Source: Bacteroidia bacterium
GTDB taxonomy: Bacteria; Bacteroidota; Bacteroidia; Bacteroidales; Azobacteroidaceae
Length of the DNA: 7,082 bases
Direction of reading: 5' to 3'
Assembly: GCA_025996755.1 (NCBI GenBank)
Contig: BNTR01000135.1
Coordinates: forward strand, 1 to 7,082
This document shows, one piece after another, positions 1-6,024 of this stretch. The position numbers were made by a program, and so were the translations under genes. The notes below the pieces were generated by a model. That model did not search any database and was not told the origin of the DNA. It saw nothing but the letters and a program-made list of their open reading frames with translations. Positions within the stretch are counted from its first letter, which is position 1, and the number at the start of each line of letters is the position of its first letter.

Positions 1-736
1 GCGTGAGTTCCTCCACTTTTTGCAGCAGTTTCATCTGCATTTCGCCCAAATTAACCCCCTCGGATTGCATCTCTGCGGCAGAAGGTATTTCGGGCAGGTG
101 TTTGTTTTCTTGGATGAAATGATTGACTTCCGACAAAGATTTTAATGCGTAATCGTCATTAAACACAAAATCGGCACCCTCGTCTTCTTCGATTTTCACG
201 ATTGTGGCGCGAATCGTCCCGTTCACATGCAGTTTATCCGTTGGATTTTTGATGCCAATGCCCACATTGCCATCAATCGTAGCATCCTGGGCAGAGAAAA
301 GGCCACTGACTGTTTCATTTCCTCTAATCGTTGAACTGGCGGCAGAAATAGCACCACTCACAGCCGCATTGCCGCTAATAGTGGCATCTTTGGAAGAAAA
401 AGTGCCGTTAACAGCCGCTTTCCCATCCACCGAAAGCCCTTTGGCAGCCACACTGCCGGTCACATCCAATGCGGCTTGGGGGTCGGTTGTGCCAATCCCC
501 ACTCTGCCGCCCGTGAAATTATACCCCACGCGAGTATAAAAAGACAACAAATCATCGGCTTCCCATTCGCCCATCTTAACGTAATTGTCGTTACCGAACG
601 TGAGCACGTTTTGCTCCCTTTCCACCTTTAAAGTGGAAGCACCAATTTTCAAGACATCCACTTGCAACGTTTGTTGCGCATACGTGGCTGGCAAACAGCC
701 GCAAGCCAAAATAAAAATCAAACTAATCTTTTTCAT
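1..736 (-). CDS. Secreted tail-fibre-domain-like protein, 3' end off window
   Basis: The gene starts at the ATG at 736 and is open to base 1, giving 245 residues without the C-terminus. Residues 1-20 form a signal peptide with likely cleavage at ATYA|QQ. Residues 77-93 (GRVGIGTTDPQAALDV) and 158-174 (VGIGIKNPTDKLHVNG) are two copies of the VGIGTxxPxxxLxVxG motif common in Bacteroidota fibre-like proteins. Between them, residues 103-153 hold three 17-residue repeats. Residues 187-245 (GADFVFNDDYALKSL, then NKHLPEIPSA, then LGEMQMKLLQKVEELT) match the conserved end of Bacteroidota proteins annotated 'tail fiber domain-containing'; only a short tail is likely missing. By inference it is an exported, possibly oligomeric surface fibre. 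The signal peptide and absence of phage genes argue against a real phage tail protein. The substrate or partner is unknown. A good promoter lies upstream at 771-802. Confidence 0.88.
   Translation of the reverse strand, partial: MKKISLIFILACGCLPATYAQQTLQVDVLKIGASTLKVEREQNVLTFGNDNYVKMGEWEADDLLSFYTRVGYNFTGGRVGIGTTDPQAALDVTGSVAAKGLSVDGKAAVNGTFSSKDATISGNAAVSGAISAASSTIRGNETVSGLFSAQDATIDGNVGIGIKNPTDKLHVNGTIRATIVKIEEDEGADFVFNDDYALKSLSEVNHFIQENKHLPEIPSAAEMQSEGVNLGEMQMKLLQKVEELT
278..430 (-). repeat. Three 51-base repeats coding 17-residue units in the fibre-like gene
   Basis: The encoded units are VDGKAAVNGTFSSKDAT, ISGNAAVSGAISAASST and IRGNETVSGLFSAQDAT, at residues 103-119, 120-136 and 137-153. 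A fourth begins as IDGNVGIG. The shared pattern is hydrophobic-x-G-N/K-x-x-V-x-G-x-hydrophobic-S. A short, G/N/S/T-rich period suggests a beta-solenoid or trimeric fibre shaft, which is an inference. Confidence 0.75.
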
Positions 737-770
737 GAAAATAAATTTTTTAATTATAAGTATTCGGCTG

Positions 771-802
771 CAAACTTACAAACAAAAATTTAATTAAACA
801 AA
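771..802 (-). promoter_or_regulatory. Bacteroidota-type promoter of the fibre-like gene
   Basis: Read on the minus strand, TTTG (802-799) is followed after 20 bases by TAAGTTTG (778-771), an exact TAnnTTTG -7 box. It lies 34 bases before the ATG at 736, in AT-rich DNA. This fits the -33/-7 promoter recognised by the primary sigma factor of this phylum. Confidence 0.75.
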
Positions 803-903
803 TATTTCTGAATATTTTTTCAAAAATTTGAAATAATTTCCGTCAGGTTTAAACCTTTTCCGTTTTCGATAGTCCAACTAAACAGAGCCGGTCTGATTAA
901 ATT

Positions 904-1233
904 ATGACAGATATGAAAGATATTGACGAAAAAAATCCGTTCACGGTGCCCGAAGGCTATTTCGATGGCTTGACGGCGCAGATTATGGCACAGTTGCCTG
1001 CACGACAAGTGGACGTAGCCGTGAGGCGCACGCTTTGGCAGCACATGGAGCCGTATATGTATATGGCGGCGATGTTTGCAGGCATCTCGTTGATAATCAA
1101 TGTGTTTGTTACAACGCCGGAGCCTCTCAATCTGACCTCCGCCGCCGACATAGAGGATTTTTATCAGTATTATGAGGAGCATCTGGCAAGTTCAATCTAT
1201 CACGACGCTGTTTTTGTGGATGATATGTTTTAG
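904..1233 (+). CDS. Small single-span membrane protein, anti-sigma-like family
   Basis: This 109-residue protein has a cytoplasmic-type N-terminus with the motif NPFTVPEGYFDGLTAQIMAQL (residues 11-31), a signature of short Bacteroidota proteins usually encoded just after an ECF sigma factor gene. Residues 51-69 (YMYMAAMFAGISLIINVFV) form one membrane span. The C-terminal 40 residues are acidic and tyrosine-rich and would lie in the periplasm. An in-frame TAA at 898-900 makes ATG 904 the natural start. The Spy-like gene follows after 23 bases, so the two are probably one transcript. No sigma factor gene is present directly upstream, where a divergent fibre gene sits instead, and I found no convincing TAnnTTTG promoter. 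An anti-sigma or envelope-stress role is inference from family context; the function is not proven. Confidence 0.8.
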   Translation: MTDMKDIDEKNPFTVPEGYFDGLTAQIMAQLPARQVDVAVRRTLWQHMEPYMYMAAMFAGISLIINVFVTTPEPLNLTSAADIEDFYQYYEEHLASSIYHDAVFVDDMF

Positions 1234-1256
1234 AATCACATTAAAATTATAAGAAT

Positions 1257-1787
1257 ATGAAACGAAATTTGGTAGTATTAGCGATGACGGCGTGCATCGT
1301 GGGCACGGCAAGCCCTGCCTTTGCACAGCAGGAAAAAAACGAGCAAAAGCGCGAGCAAAAACGCGAACAGAAGGATGAGAGGCGTGCTAACGACAAAGAG
1401 CGGTTAGAGAAATTTCAGAAATTTAAGGACGAGCGCATCAATTATATTTCCCAACAGATGGGCTTGACGGATGAAGAAAAGGCAAAATTCACCCCCATCG
1501 AACAAGAATTGCAACAAAAAAAGTTTGATTTGTATCGAAAACTGCGCGAAGAACGCGGCAAATTCAAAGATAAGGAACCGTCAGAAGCCGACACCAAAAA
1601 ACTGCTCGAACTGCGCGCCGAAAACAGAAAAAAAGAGGCAGAATTAGACGAAGAATACACCAACAAAATGCTGGAAATATTGCCCGCCTCCAAGGTAGCC
1701 AAGTATGCAGAGGCAGAAAAGGAATTTGGGAAGCGTTTCAACAATGCCCGCCGCCGCGCAGTGCCGGATTCCGTAAGAACGAAGTGA
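1257..1787 (+). CDS. Periplasmic Spy/CpxP-like charged helical protein
   Basis: This 176-residue protein has a clear signal peptide (residues 1-23, cleavage AFA|QQ). A highly charged linker with KREQKREQ (residues 31-38) follows, then a long helical, coiled-coil-like region (about 45-165). The segment INYISQQMGLTDEEKAKFTPIE (split around residues 61-82) has the 'helix, then LT-x-E-E-x-x-x-F' layout of Spy/CpxP/LTXXQ-type periplasmic proteins. The stretch ending LPASKVAKYAEAEKEF (142-157) resembles the second helix seen in Bacteroidota members. Spy-type proteins act as ATP-independent chaperones in envelope stress; that function here is inferred from the layout, not from catalytic residues. 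It is the second gene of the unit that starts at 904. The Spy label is a fold-level guess; 'sensor of ECF sigma system' is an alternative. Confidence 0.8.
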   Translation: MKRNLVVLAMTACIVGTASPAFAQQEKNEQKREQKREQKDERRANDKERLEKFQKFKDERINYISQQMGLTDEEKAKFTPIEQELQQKKFDLYRKLREERGKFKDKEPSEADTKKLLELRAENRKKEAELDEEYTNKMLEILPASKVAKYAEAEKEFGKRFNNARRRAVPDSVRTK

Positions 1788-1815
1788 CGCTTAATTCTTA
1801 ATTTTTAAAATAAGG

Positions 1816-1836
1816 CTTAATCGGGAATGGATGTTT
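1816..1836. repeat. Direct repeat, left copy flanking the KilA-N gene
   Basis: The site shares CTTAATCGGGA and GATGTTT, separated by three variable bases, with the copy at 2762-2782. The two match at 18 of 21 positions. It lies in the intergenic region before the KilA-N promoter. Confidence 0.6.
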
Positions 1837-1891
1837 TGCTACCAATAAATGCGAACTATTTGCAAAAACAATAATAAAATTTTCAAAATAT

Positions 1892-1922
1892 TTTGCTAAA
1901 TTGAAAATTATTTCTACCTTTG
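1892..1922 (+). promoter_or_regulatory. Bacteroidota-type promoter of the KilA-N gene
   Basis: TTTG (1892-1895), a 19-base spacer and TACCTTTG (1915-1922) match the TTTG / TAnnTTTG consensus exactly. The -7 box ends 31 bases before ATG 1954, and the leader is A-rich with no Shine-Dalgarno site. The gene is therefore probably transcribed alone. Confidence 0.85.
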
Positions 1923-1953
1923 CACCGTAAAATTTTAATAAAACAAAAACATT

Positions 1954-2754
1954 ATGGCAAAAATCAATGTAACAGGTGCAGATATAACTGTTCTCAAAAT
2001 TGAGGATGCGGATTATATCTCTTTGACAGACATGGCTCACAGTCAATTGGGAGAACACATTATCATTAAGTGGCTGAGCCTAAAAAGTACGATTGAATAT
2101 ATTGGTGAGTGGGAACTTTTATTCAATCCCAAGTTTAATTGTACCGATTTCGGTATAATTAAAAATTTTGCAGGAAGCAATAATTTCGTTTTATCGGTCA
2201 AACAATGGCTGGAAAAAACGGGCGCTATTGGAATTACTGCAAAAGCGGGCAGATACGGCGGCACGTATGCCCACAAAGACATTGCATTTCATTTTGGAAT
2301 GTGGATAAGTCCTCGTTTTCAACTATTGTTAGTCAAAGAATTTCAACGCCTCAAAGAAGCCGAGCAAAAAGCATTAGGCTGGTCGGCAAAACGCGAACTA
2401 TCTAAAATCAACTACCACATTCACACTCATGCTATCGCCCAACATCTTATCCCACAAGAACTTACCGGAAAGCAAATAAATTTTGTTTATGCCAGCGAAG
2501 CAGACATACTGAATGTGGCGATGTTCGGCATCACAGCCAAAGAGTGGCGCGAAACCCATCCCGATTTGCAGGGCAATATGCGCGATTACGCCTCAATCAA
2601 CGAGCTGATTTGCCTCTCAAACATGGAAAACATCAACGCCGTGCTCATTGACGAGGGGCTGGTGCAAAGCGAGCGTTTGGTGCGCTTAAATCAAATCGCC
2701 ATTCAGCAAATGAGCGTTTTGCAAGGTGTGGAAAGCCGGAAAATGCTGCGTTGA
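1954..2754 (+). CDS. KilA-N domain protein (predicted DNA-binding)
   Basis: This 266-residue protein has an N-terminal KilA-N domain over about residues 1-132. The diagnostic parts are DYISLTDMA (20-28), then GGTYAHKDIAFHFGMWISP (102-120) and LLVKEFQRLK (125-134). KilA-N is a DNA-binding domain first known from phage P1 KilA and widespread in phages and large DNA viruses. The C-terminal half (about 140-266), with YHIHTHAIAQHLIPQ, FVYASEADILNVAMFG and a WRETHPDLQG segment, is the usual extension in Bacteroidota members and has no known activity that I can name. Its own promoter lies just upstream, and near-identical direct repeats flank the gene. By hand count GC is about 35% at 1981-2220 and about 51% at 2521-2750. 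No other phage genes are near. The DNA target and biological role are unknown. Confidence 0.93.
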   Translation: MAKINVTGADITVLKIEDADYISLTDMAHSQLGEHIIIKWLSLKSTIEYIGEWELLFNPKFNCTDFGIIKNFAGSNNFVLSVKQWLEKTGAIGITAKAGRYGGTYAHKDIAFHFGMWISPRFQLLLVKEFQRLKEAEQKALGWSAKRELSKINYHIHTHAIAQHLIPQELTGKQINFVYASEADILNVAMFGITAKEWRETHPDLQGNMRDYASINELICLSNMENINAVLIDEGLVQSERLVRLNQIAIQQMSVLQGVESRKMLR

Positions 2755-2761
2755 AAGAAAT

Positions 2762-2782
2762 CTTAATCGGGAGCAGATGTTT
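2762..2782. repeat. Direct repeat, right copy flanking the KilA-N gene
   Basis: This copy starts 8 bases after the KilA-N stop codon and matches the left copy (1816-1836) at 18 of 21 positions, in the same orientation. The pair encloses the promoter and the whole gene. Confidence 0.6.
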
Positions 2783-2830
2783 CGGCGCACTCGACAGTAG
2801 TTACGAAAAACTCTTGAACTATGGATGATT

Positions 2831-2958
2831 GTCTGAACCATGATTTTAATAAGATTTTTAGGATTAACAAGATGAAAGGATTAGCAGGATTACAAAAAAA
2901 TCCCGCCAATCCTCCATCCCGTTAATCTTGAAAATCTTATTAAAATCGTGGTTCAGAC
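2831..2958. repeat. 128-bp near-perfect palindrome between convergent genes
   Basis: The left arm 2831-2891 (61 bases, from GTCTGAACCA) pairs with the right arm 2899-2958 (60 bases, to TGGTTCAGAC) around the 7-base loop ACAAAAA. By hand alignment 52 of 60 pairs are Watson-Crick, with 8 substitutions and one extra base in the left arm. All 8 substitutions are transitions. The arms contain GATT-like words (GATT, GATG) about every 8-11 bases. Symmetry stops sharply at both ends. It lies between the convergent KilA-N and BspA-like genes, and its right end is the last base of the BspA-like stop codon. In RNA it would form a very long hairpin, so it may stop or protect transcripts from both sides. 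No U-run follows the stem, so it is not a textbook intrinsic terminator. It could also be a dispersed, MITE-like repeat; similar GATT-rich palindromes are, from memory, common between Bacteroidota genes. Confidence 0.92.
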
Positions 2959-4007
2959 TACTTCTTCACCACCTTCAAAGCCTCACCCCCCACGCGCAGC
3001 AAATAAACACCGCTCGGCTCGCCCGACAAATCCACGCGGCTTTCGCGGGTGCGGTGCAGCAACGCGCCATTCAGATTATACACTTTCACCTCTGCGCCGT
3101 TGGCGTTATCCACATACACCACGCCGGTGGTGGGATTGGGATAAACGTGCAGTTTATCGGTATCAACCGTTTTTACGCTCGTAGCGGATTCAATGGCAAG
3201 TATTATGTCAAATGCACTCTTCCAATCGCTATTGTTATAGGCATTCAATGCACTTTCAGGCACATACAGCGCATCGGCACTCACAGCAGTAAAACTAGAA
3301 TTGCCTAATGTTGGCGGCTTAGCAGCAAGGCAAAATACGGAGGTAAGACCGAAGCAAGCGAAAAAAGCAGAAGATCCAATGCTTGTCACGCTGTTAGGAA
3401 TGGAAACGGAGGTAAGCCAGTTGCAATCGGAAAAAGCATTTTCTCCAATGCTCGTCACGCTGTTGGGAATGGTAAAAGTGGTACCTTGCTTGCCTATAGG
3501 GTATGTATGTAATGTGGTCTTATTTTTGTTGTAAAGCACGCCATCTATCGAACTATATTGTGTATTGACAGCACCCACACTGATAGATGTAAGACCGTTG
3601 CAATAGGCAAAGGCAGCATATCCAATGCTTGTCACGCCATCAGGAATGGTGACGGAGGTAAGACCGCTGCAAACTAAAAAAGCACCACCTCCAATGCTTG
3701 TCACGCCGTCAGGAATGGTGACGGAGATAAGACCGATGCAACCGTAAAAAGCCAATTCGCCAAGGCTTGTCACGCCCTCACCAATGACCAACGTTTTAAT
3801 AGCATCGCTGGAAGCAAACCATGGCGCAGAAGCATCAAGAGAATAATCCGCCATCGCCCCCGTGCCGGTAACGGTGAGAACACCATCATCGGTTAGCTCT
3901 ACTGTGGTACTTCCTGAAGTCCACGAACCTGTTTCTGCATTGGCAGCACCGGTGCCCAGCAGCAATGCCGCGGCGACACAAAAACTAAAGAAGTTTTTCT
4001 TTCTCAT
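2958..4007 (-). CDS. BspA-like leucine-rich-repeat surface protein with T9SS sorting domain
   Basis: This complete 349-residue protein starts at ATG 4007 with a signal peptide (1-24, cleavage ANA|ETG). An N-terminal segment, WTSGSTTVELTDDGVLTVTGTGAM (split, 29-52), is typical of this family. BspA-type LRR_5 units of 23 residues follow: IGEGVTSLG at 75, IPDGVTSIG at 98 and 121, IPNSVTSIG at 180 and 203. A longer insert with YSSIDGVLYNKNKTTLHTYP (151-170) interrupts them. Residues 225-262 form the usual transition ending in LYVPESALNAY. Residues 286-349, with LHVYPNPTTGVVYVD, VKVYNLNGALL and PSGVYLLRVGGEALKVVKK, are a type A T9SS C-terminal domain. That domain directs export through the outer membrane and surface attachment or release. 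BspA family members are known for adhesion; the ligand here is unknown. It has its own promoter, and its stop codon touches the palindrome at 2831-2958. Confidence 0.95.
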   Translation of the reverse strand: MRKKNFFSFCVAAALLLGTGAANAETGSWTSGSTTVELTDDGVLTVTGTGAMADYSLDASAPWFASSDAIKTLVIGEGVTSLGELAFYGCIGLISVTIPDGVTSIGGGAFLVCSGLTSVTIPDGVTSIGYAAFAYCNGLTSISVGAVNTQYSSIDGVLYNKNKTTLHTYPIGKQGTTFTIPNSVTSIGENAFSDCNWLTSVSIPNSVTSIGSSAFFACFGLTSVFCLAAKPPTLGNSSFTAVSADALYVPESALNAYNNSDWKSAFDIILAIESATSVKTVDTDKLHVYPNPTTGVVYVDNANGAEVKVYNLNGALLHRTRESRVDLSGEPSGVYLLRVGGEALKVVKK

Positions 4008-4034
4008 AAATGAAATTTTTTATTGAAATGACAA

Positions 4035-4066
4035 CAAAGATATGTGGTTTTTCTGAGATACGCAAG
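4035..4066 (-). promoter_or_regulatory. Promoter of the minus-strand BspA-like gene
   Basis: On the minus strand, CTTG (4066-4063, one change from TTTG) is followed after 20 bases by TATCTTTG (4042-4035), an exact -7 box. It ends 27 bases before ATG 4007. The gene is therefore likely transcribed apart from pheA upstream. Confidence 0.72.
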
Positions 4067-4138
4067 CGTTTTTGAAAAAAAATCAAAATAATTTTCAAAT
4101 TTGTTTGGCAAAATATCCGATAATCATTTTTTTTATTT

Positions 4139-4978
4139 TTAATTCGCTTCATATTCCCCCAAAATTTGCAAATCATTCGTCAGCGGGCGGATGGCTTCCA
4201 AGCTTTGTTGGTATTTCAGGGTCGCGGCGAATATTACATCAACGTAAAAAAGGTATTCCCACTCGCGACCGATGACGGGGAACGATTGAATTTTTGTCAG
4301 ATTGACATCGTAGAACGACAAAATCGCCAACACTTTCGACAAACTGCCCTCCGTGTGGGGCAATGTGAAAACGAGCGACGACTTGTTAATCTTCTCTGCG
4401 TTCACCAATTGCTCCGCCTGCGCACGATTGGCGAGCAGCAAAAAGCGGGTGAAGTTGTGCTTGTTTGTTTCGATACCCTCTTCCAGCACGTTCAAGCCGT
4501 AGAGTTCGGCGGCGTAGCGGCTGCAAATGGCGGCGTGTCCCATCAGTTTTTTTTCGGCGATTTCCTGCGCGCTCAATGCCGTGTCTTCGCTTTCCACCAC
4601 CTTAATCCACGGGTGTGCGTTGAGATAGTCGCCGCACTGCATCAGGGCGATGGGGTGCGAATTGACCTCCGTCAAGTCTTCCAACCTTTGCCCGTGAAGT
4701 GCCGCAAAACTGTGTGTGATGCGGAGTTTTTGTTCGCCAAACACCACCAAATCGCTCCGGCGAATCAGTTCGTGATTTTGCAGCAGACTGCCCGCAATCG
4801 TGTTTTCGATTGCCATAATGCCAATCCGGGCGGGGTCGTTTTTCACCGCCTCAATCACCTCCACAAACCGGATGCAGGGCAAAATTTCCACTTCGGTCTC
4901 GCCTCTGTCCGCAAAAAATAGGCGGGCTGCCAACTCGTGGTATGCCCCTTGTACGCCTTGTATCGCTACTGTTTTCAT
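4139..4978 (-). CDS. pheA: Prephenate dehydratase with ACT domain
   Basis: This cytosolic enzyme converts prephenate to phenylpyruvate, the committed step of phenylalanine synthesis. It has 279 residues from ATG 4978. The catalytic PDT domain covers about 3-182, with IQGVQGAYHE at the start, MAIENTIAGSLLQNHELI (55-72), ITHSF (87-91), the NSHPIALMQC segment, and ETNKHNFTRFLLLAN (170-184) containing the catalytic TRF motif (177-179). The ACT regulatory domain covers about 199-279. The Phe-binding motifs differ from the enterobacterial type: GSLS (211-214) replaces GALV, and QSFP (231-234) replaces ESRP, as in Bacteroides-like enzymes. There is no fused chorismate mutase. A TTG at 4990 would add four residues, but it lies inside the -7 box, so ATG 4978 is preferred. 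The gene appears monocistronic and divergent from the glycosyltransferase. Other aromatic-pathway genes, often neighbours in this phylum, are absent. Confidence 0.96.
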   Translation of the reverse strand: MKTVAIQGVQGAYHELAARLFFADRGETEVEILPCIRFVEVIEAVKNDPARIGIMAIENTIAGSLLQNHELIRRSDLVVFGEQKLRITHSFAALHGQRLEDLTEVNSHPIALMQCGDYLNAHPWIKVVESEDTALSAQEIAEKKLMGHAAICSRYAAELYGLNVLEEGIETNKHNFTRFLLLANRAQAEQLVNAEKINKSSLVFTLPHTEGSLSKVLAILSFYDVNLTKIQSFPVIGREWEYLFYVDVIFAATLKYQQSLEAIRPLTNDLQILGEYEAN

Positions 4979-4987
4979 AAGCAGGTG

Positions 4988-4995
4988 CAAAGGTA
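4988..4995 (-). promoter_or_regulatory. -7 promoter box of pheA, very short leader
   Basis: On the minus strand TACCTTTG (4995-4988) is an exact TAnnTTTG box only 9 bases before ATG 4978. The transcript would therefore be leaderless or nearly so. I do not see a TTTG -33 box at the standard distance; the nearest weak candidate is TTTA at 5022-5019. Confidence 0.6.
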
Positions 4996-5003
4996 ATACT
5001 TTT

Positions 5004-5035
5004 TTTGTTTGTTAGCGATAAAAACCGTATCTTTG
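5004..5035 (+). promoter_or_regulatory. Promoter of the glycosyltransferase gene
   Basis: TTTG (5004-5007), a 20-base spacer and TATCTTTG (5028-5035) match the consensus fully. The -7 box ends 20 bases before ATG 5056. It shares the 77-base gap 4979-5055 with the divergent pheA promoter, and the two polymerase footprints must overlap. Confidence 0.82.
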
Positions 5036-5055
5036 TAGCGTAAAAAATTGCAACT

Positions 5056-6024
5056 ATGTATTATTTTTCACTTGTCATACCGGTCTATAATCGCCCTGAC
5101 GAGATAGACGAACTATTGCAAAGCCTTGTCGAGCAAACGGAGAAGGATTTTGAGGTGGTGATTGTCGAGGACGGCTCAAATATCACGAGTGAGCCTGTCG
5201 TGACGCGCTATTCCGACCGATTGGCTGTTCATTACTATTACATTCCCAACGGCGGTCCCGCGCCCGCGCGCAACTATGCCGCCACCAAGGCGCAGGGGGA
5301 ATATCTGCTCATTTTGGACTCCGATTGCGTGTTGCCCCCCAACTATCTGACAGCGGTGCGCGACGAACTGAACGCCACCCACGCCGATGCTTTCGGCGGA
5401 CCGGACAGAGCCTCCGACAACTTCACAACCATTCAGAAGGCTATCGACTATTCGATGACCTCCTTTTTCACCACCGGCGGCATACGAGGCGGCAAGAAAA
5501 AATTAGACAAATTCTATCCGCGCAGCTTCAATATGGGCATCCGGAAGGCTGTTTTTGACGCTCTCGGCGGCTTTTCGGCTATGCGCTTCGGCGAAGATGT
5601 TGATTTCAGCATCCGCATCTACAAGGCGGGGCACAACGTTTGCCTCTTCCCCACCGCGTGGGTGTATCACAAGCGGCGCACAAATTGGAAAAAATTCTAT
5701 CGTCAGGTCTATAATTCGGGGATTGCGCGCATCAATCTCTACCTGAAATATCCCGATTCATTGAAATTGGTGCATCTGCTGCCAGCCTGCTTCACGCTCG
5801 GCGTAATCGCTTGCCTTGCAGGCAGTTTGTTCTGCCCGGTATGGCTGTTGCCCCTGCTACTGTATGCCCTTTTGGTGTGGCTCGATTCGGGCAATGTGTA
5901 TGCCATCCCTGCGGCTTACATTCAATTGATTGGCTATGGCGCGGGTTTTTTGTCGGCGTGCTGGAACCGCCTCATCCTGAAAAAAGGGGAGTTTTCCGCC
6001 TTCCAAAAGAATTTTTATAAATAA
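5056..6024 (+). CDS. Membrane-anchored family 2 glycosyltransferase
   Basis: This 322-residue protein begins directly with the GT-A nucleotide-sugar fold: SLVIPVYNRPDEIDELLQSL (5-24), VVIVEDGS (34-41) and GPAPARNYAATKAQGEYLLI (67-86). The DSD motif that coordinates the metal and sugar nucleotide is at residues 88-90. GGF-(S)AMRFGEDVDFSIRI (171-188) carries the acidic catalytic ED pair at 180-181. Residues 205-217 are basic (HKRRTNWKKFYRQ). The C-terminus has about two or three membrane segments (roughly 238-256, 258-276 and 283-303), placing the active domain on the cytoplasmic face of the inner membrane. Such enzymes transfer sugars to lipid or polysaccharide acceptors; donor and acceptor cannot be read from the sequence. 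The BspA-like gene starts 27 bases after its stop, so co-transcription is possible. Confidence 0.93.
   Translation: MYYFSLVIPVYNRPDEIDELLQSLVEQTEKDFEVVIVEDGSNITSEPVVTRYSDRLAVHYYYIPNGGPAPARNYAATKAQGEYLLILDSDCVLPPNYLTAVRDELNATHADAFGGPDRASDNFTTIQKAIDYSMTSFFTTGGIRGGKKKLDKFYPRSFNMGIRKAVFDALGGFSAMRFGEDVDFSIRIYKAGHNVCLFPTAWVYHKRRTNWKKFYRQVYNSGIARINLYLKYPDSLKLVHLLPACFTLGVIACLAGSLFCPVWLLPLLLYALLVWLDSGNVYAIPAAYIQLIGYGAGFLSACWNRLILKKGEFSAFQKNFYK

Noticed and set aside
204..539. Plus-strand open frame of 111 codons
   Set aside because: It lies antisense to the fibre-like gene, and its repetitive A/P/L-rich product simply mirrors the 51-base repeats there.
695..736. Lipoprotein signal (I-L-A-C, residues 9-12) in the fibre-like protein
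   Set aside because: The hydrophobic stretch before the cysteine is short, and a better signal peptidase I site (ATYA|QQ) follows.
850..900. Remnant of an ECF sigma factor before the small membrane protein
   Set aside because: The short open stretch ending at TAA 898-900 has 15 codons and no sigma-like sequence.
1788..1830. AT-rich inverted repeat after the Spy-like gene as terminator
   Set aside because: The stem is short and almost all A/T, with no GC core, so it is not distinguishable from background.
1954..2754. KilA-N gene as part of a prophage
   Set aside because: No integrase, structural, lysis or replication genes are nearby, and the gene has a standard host-type promoter.
4166..4921. 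Long plus-strand open frame of 251 codons
   Set aside because: It is fully antisense to pheA, whose product is unmistakable; the antisense product resembles no family I know.
4979..4990. TTG start for pheA at 4990
   Set aside because: The codon lies within the -7 box TACCTTTG, upstream of the expected transcription start; ATG 4978 gives the normal N-terminus.
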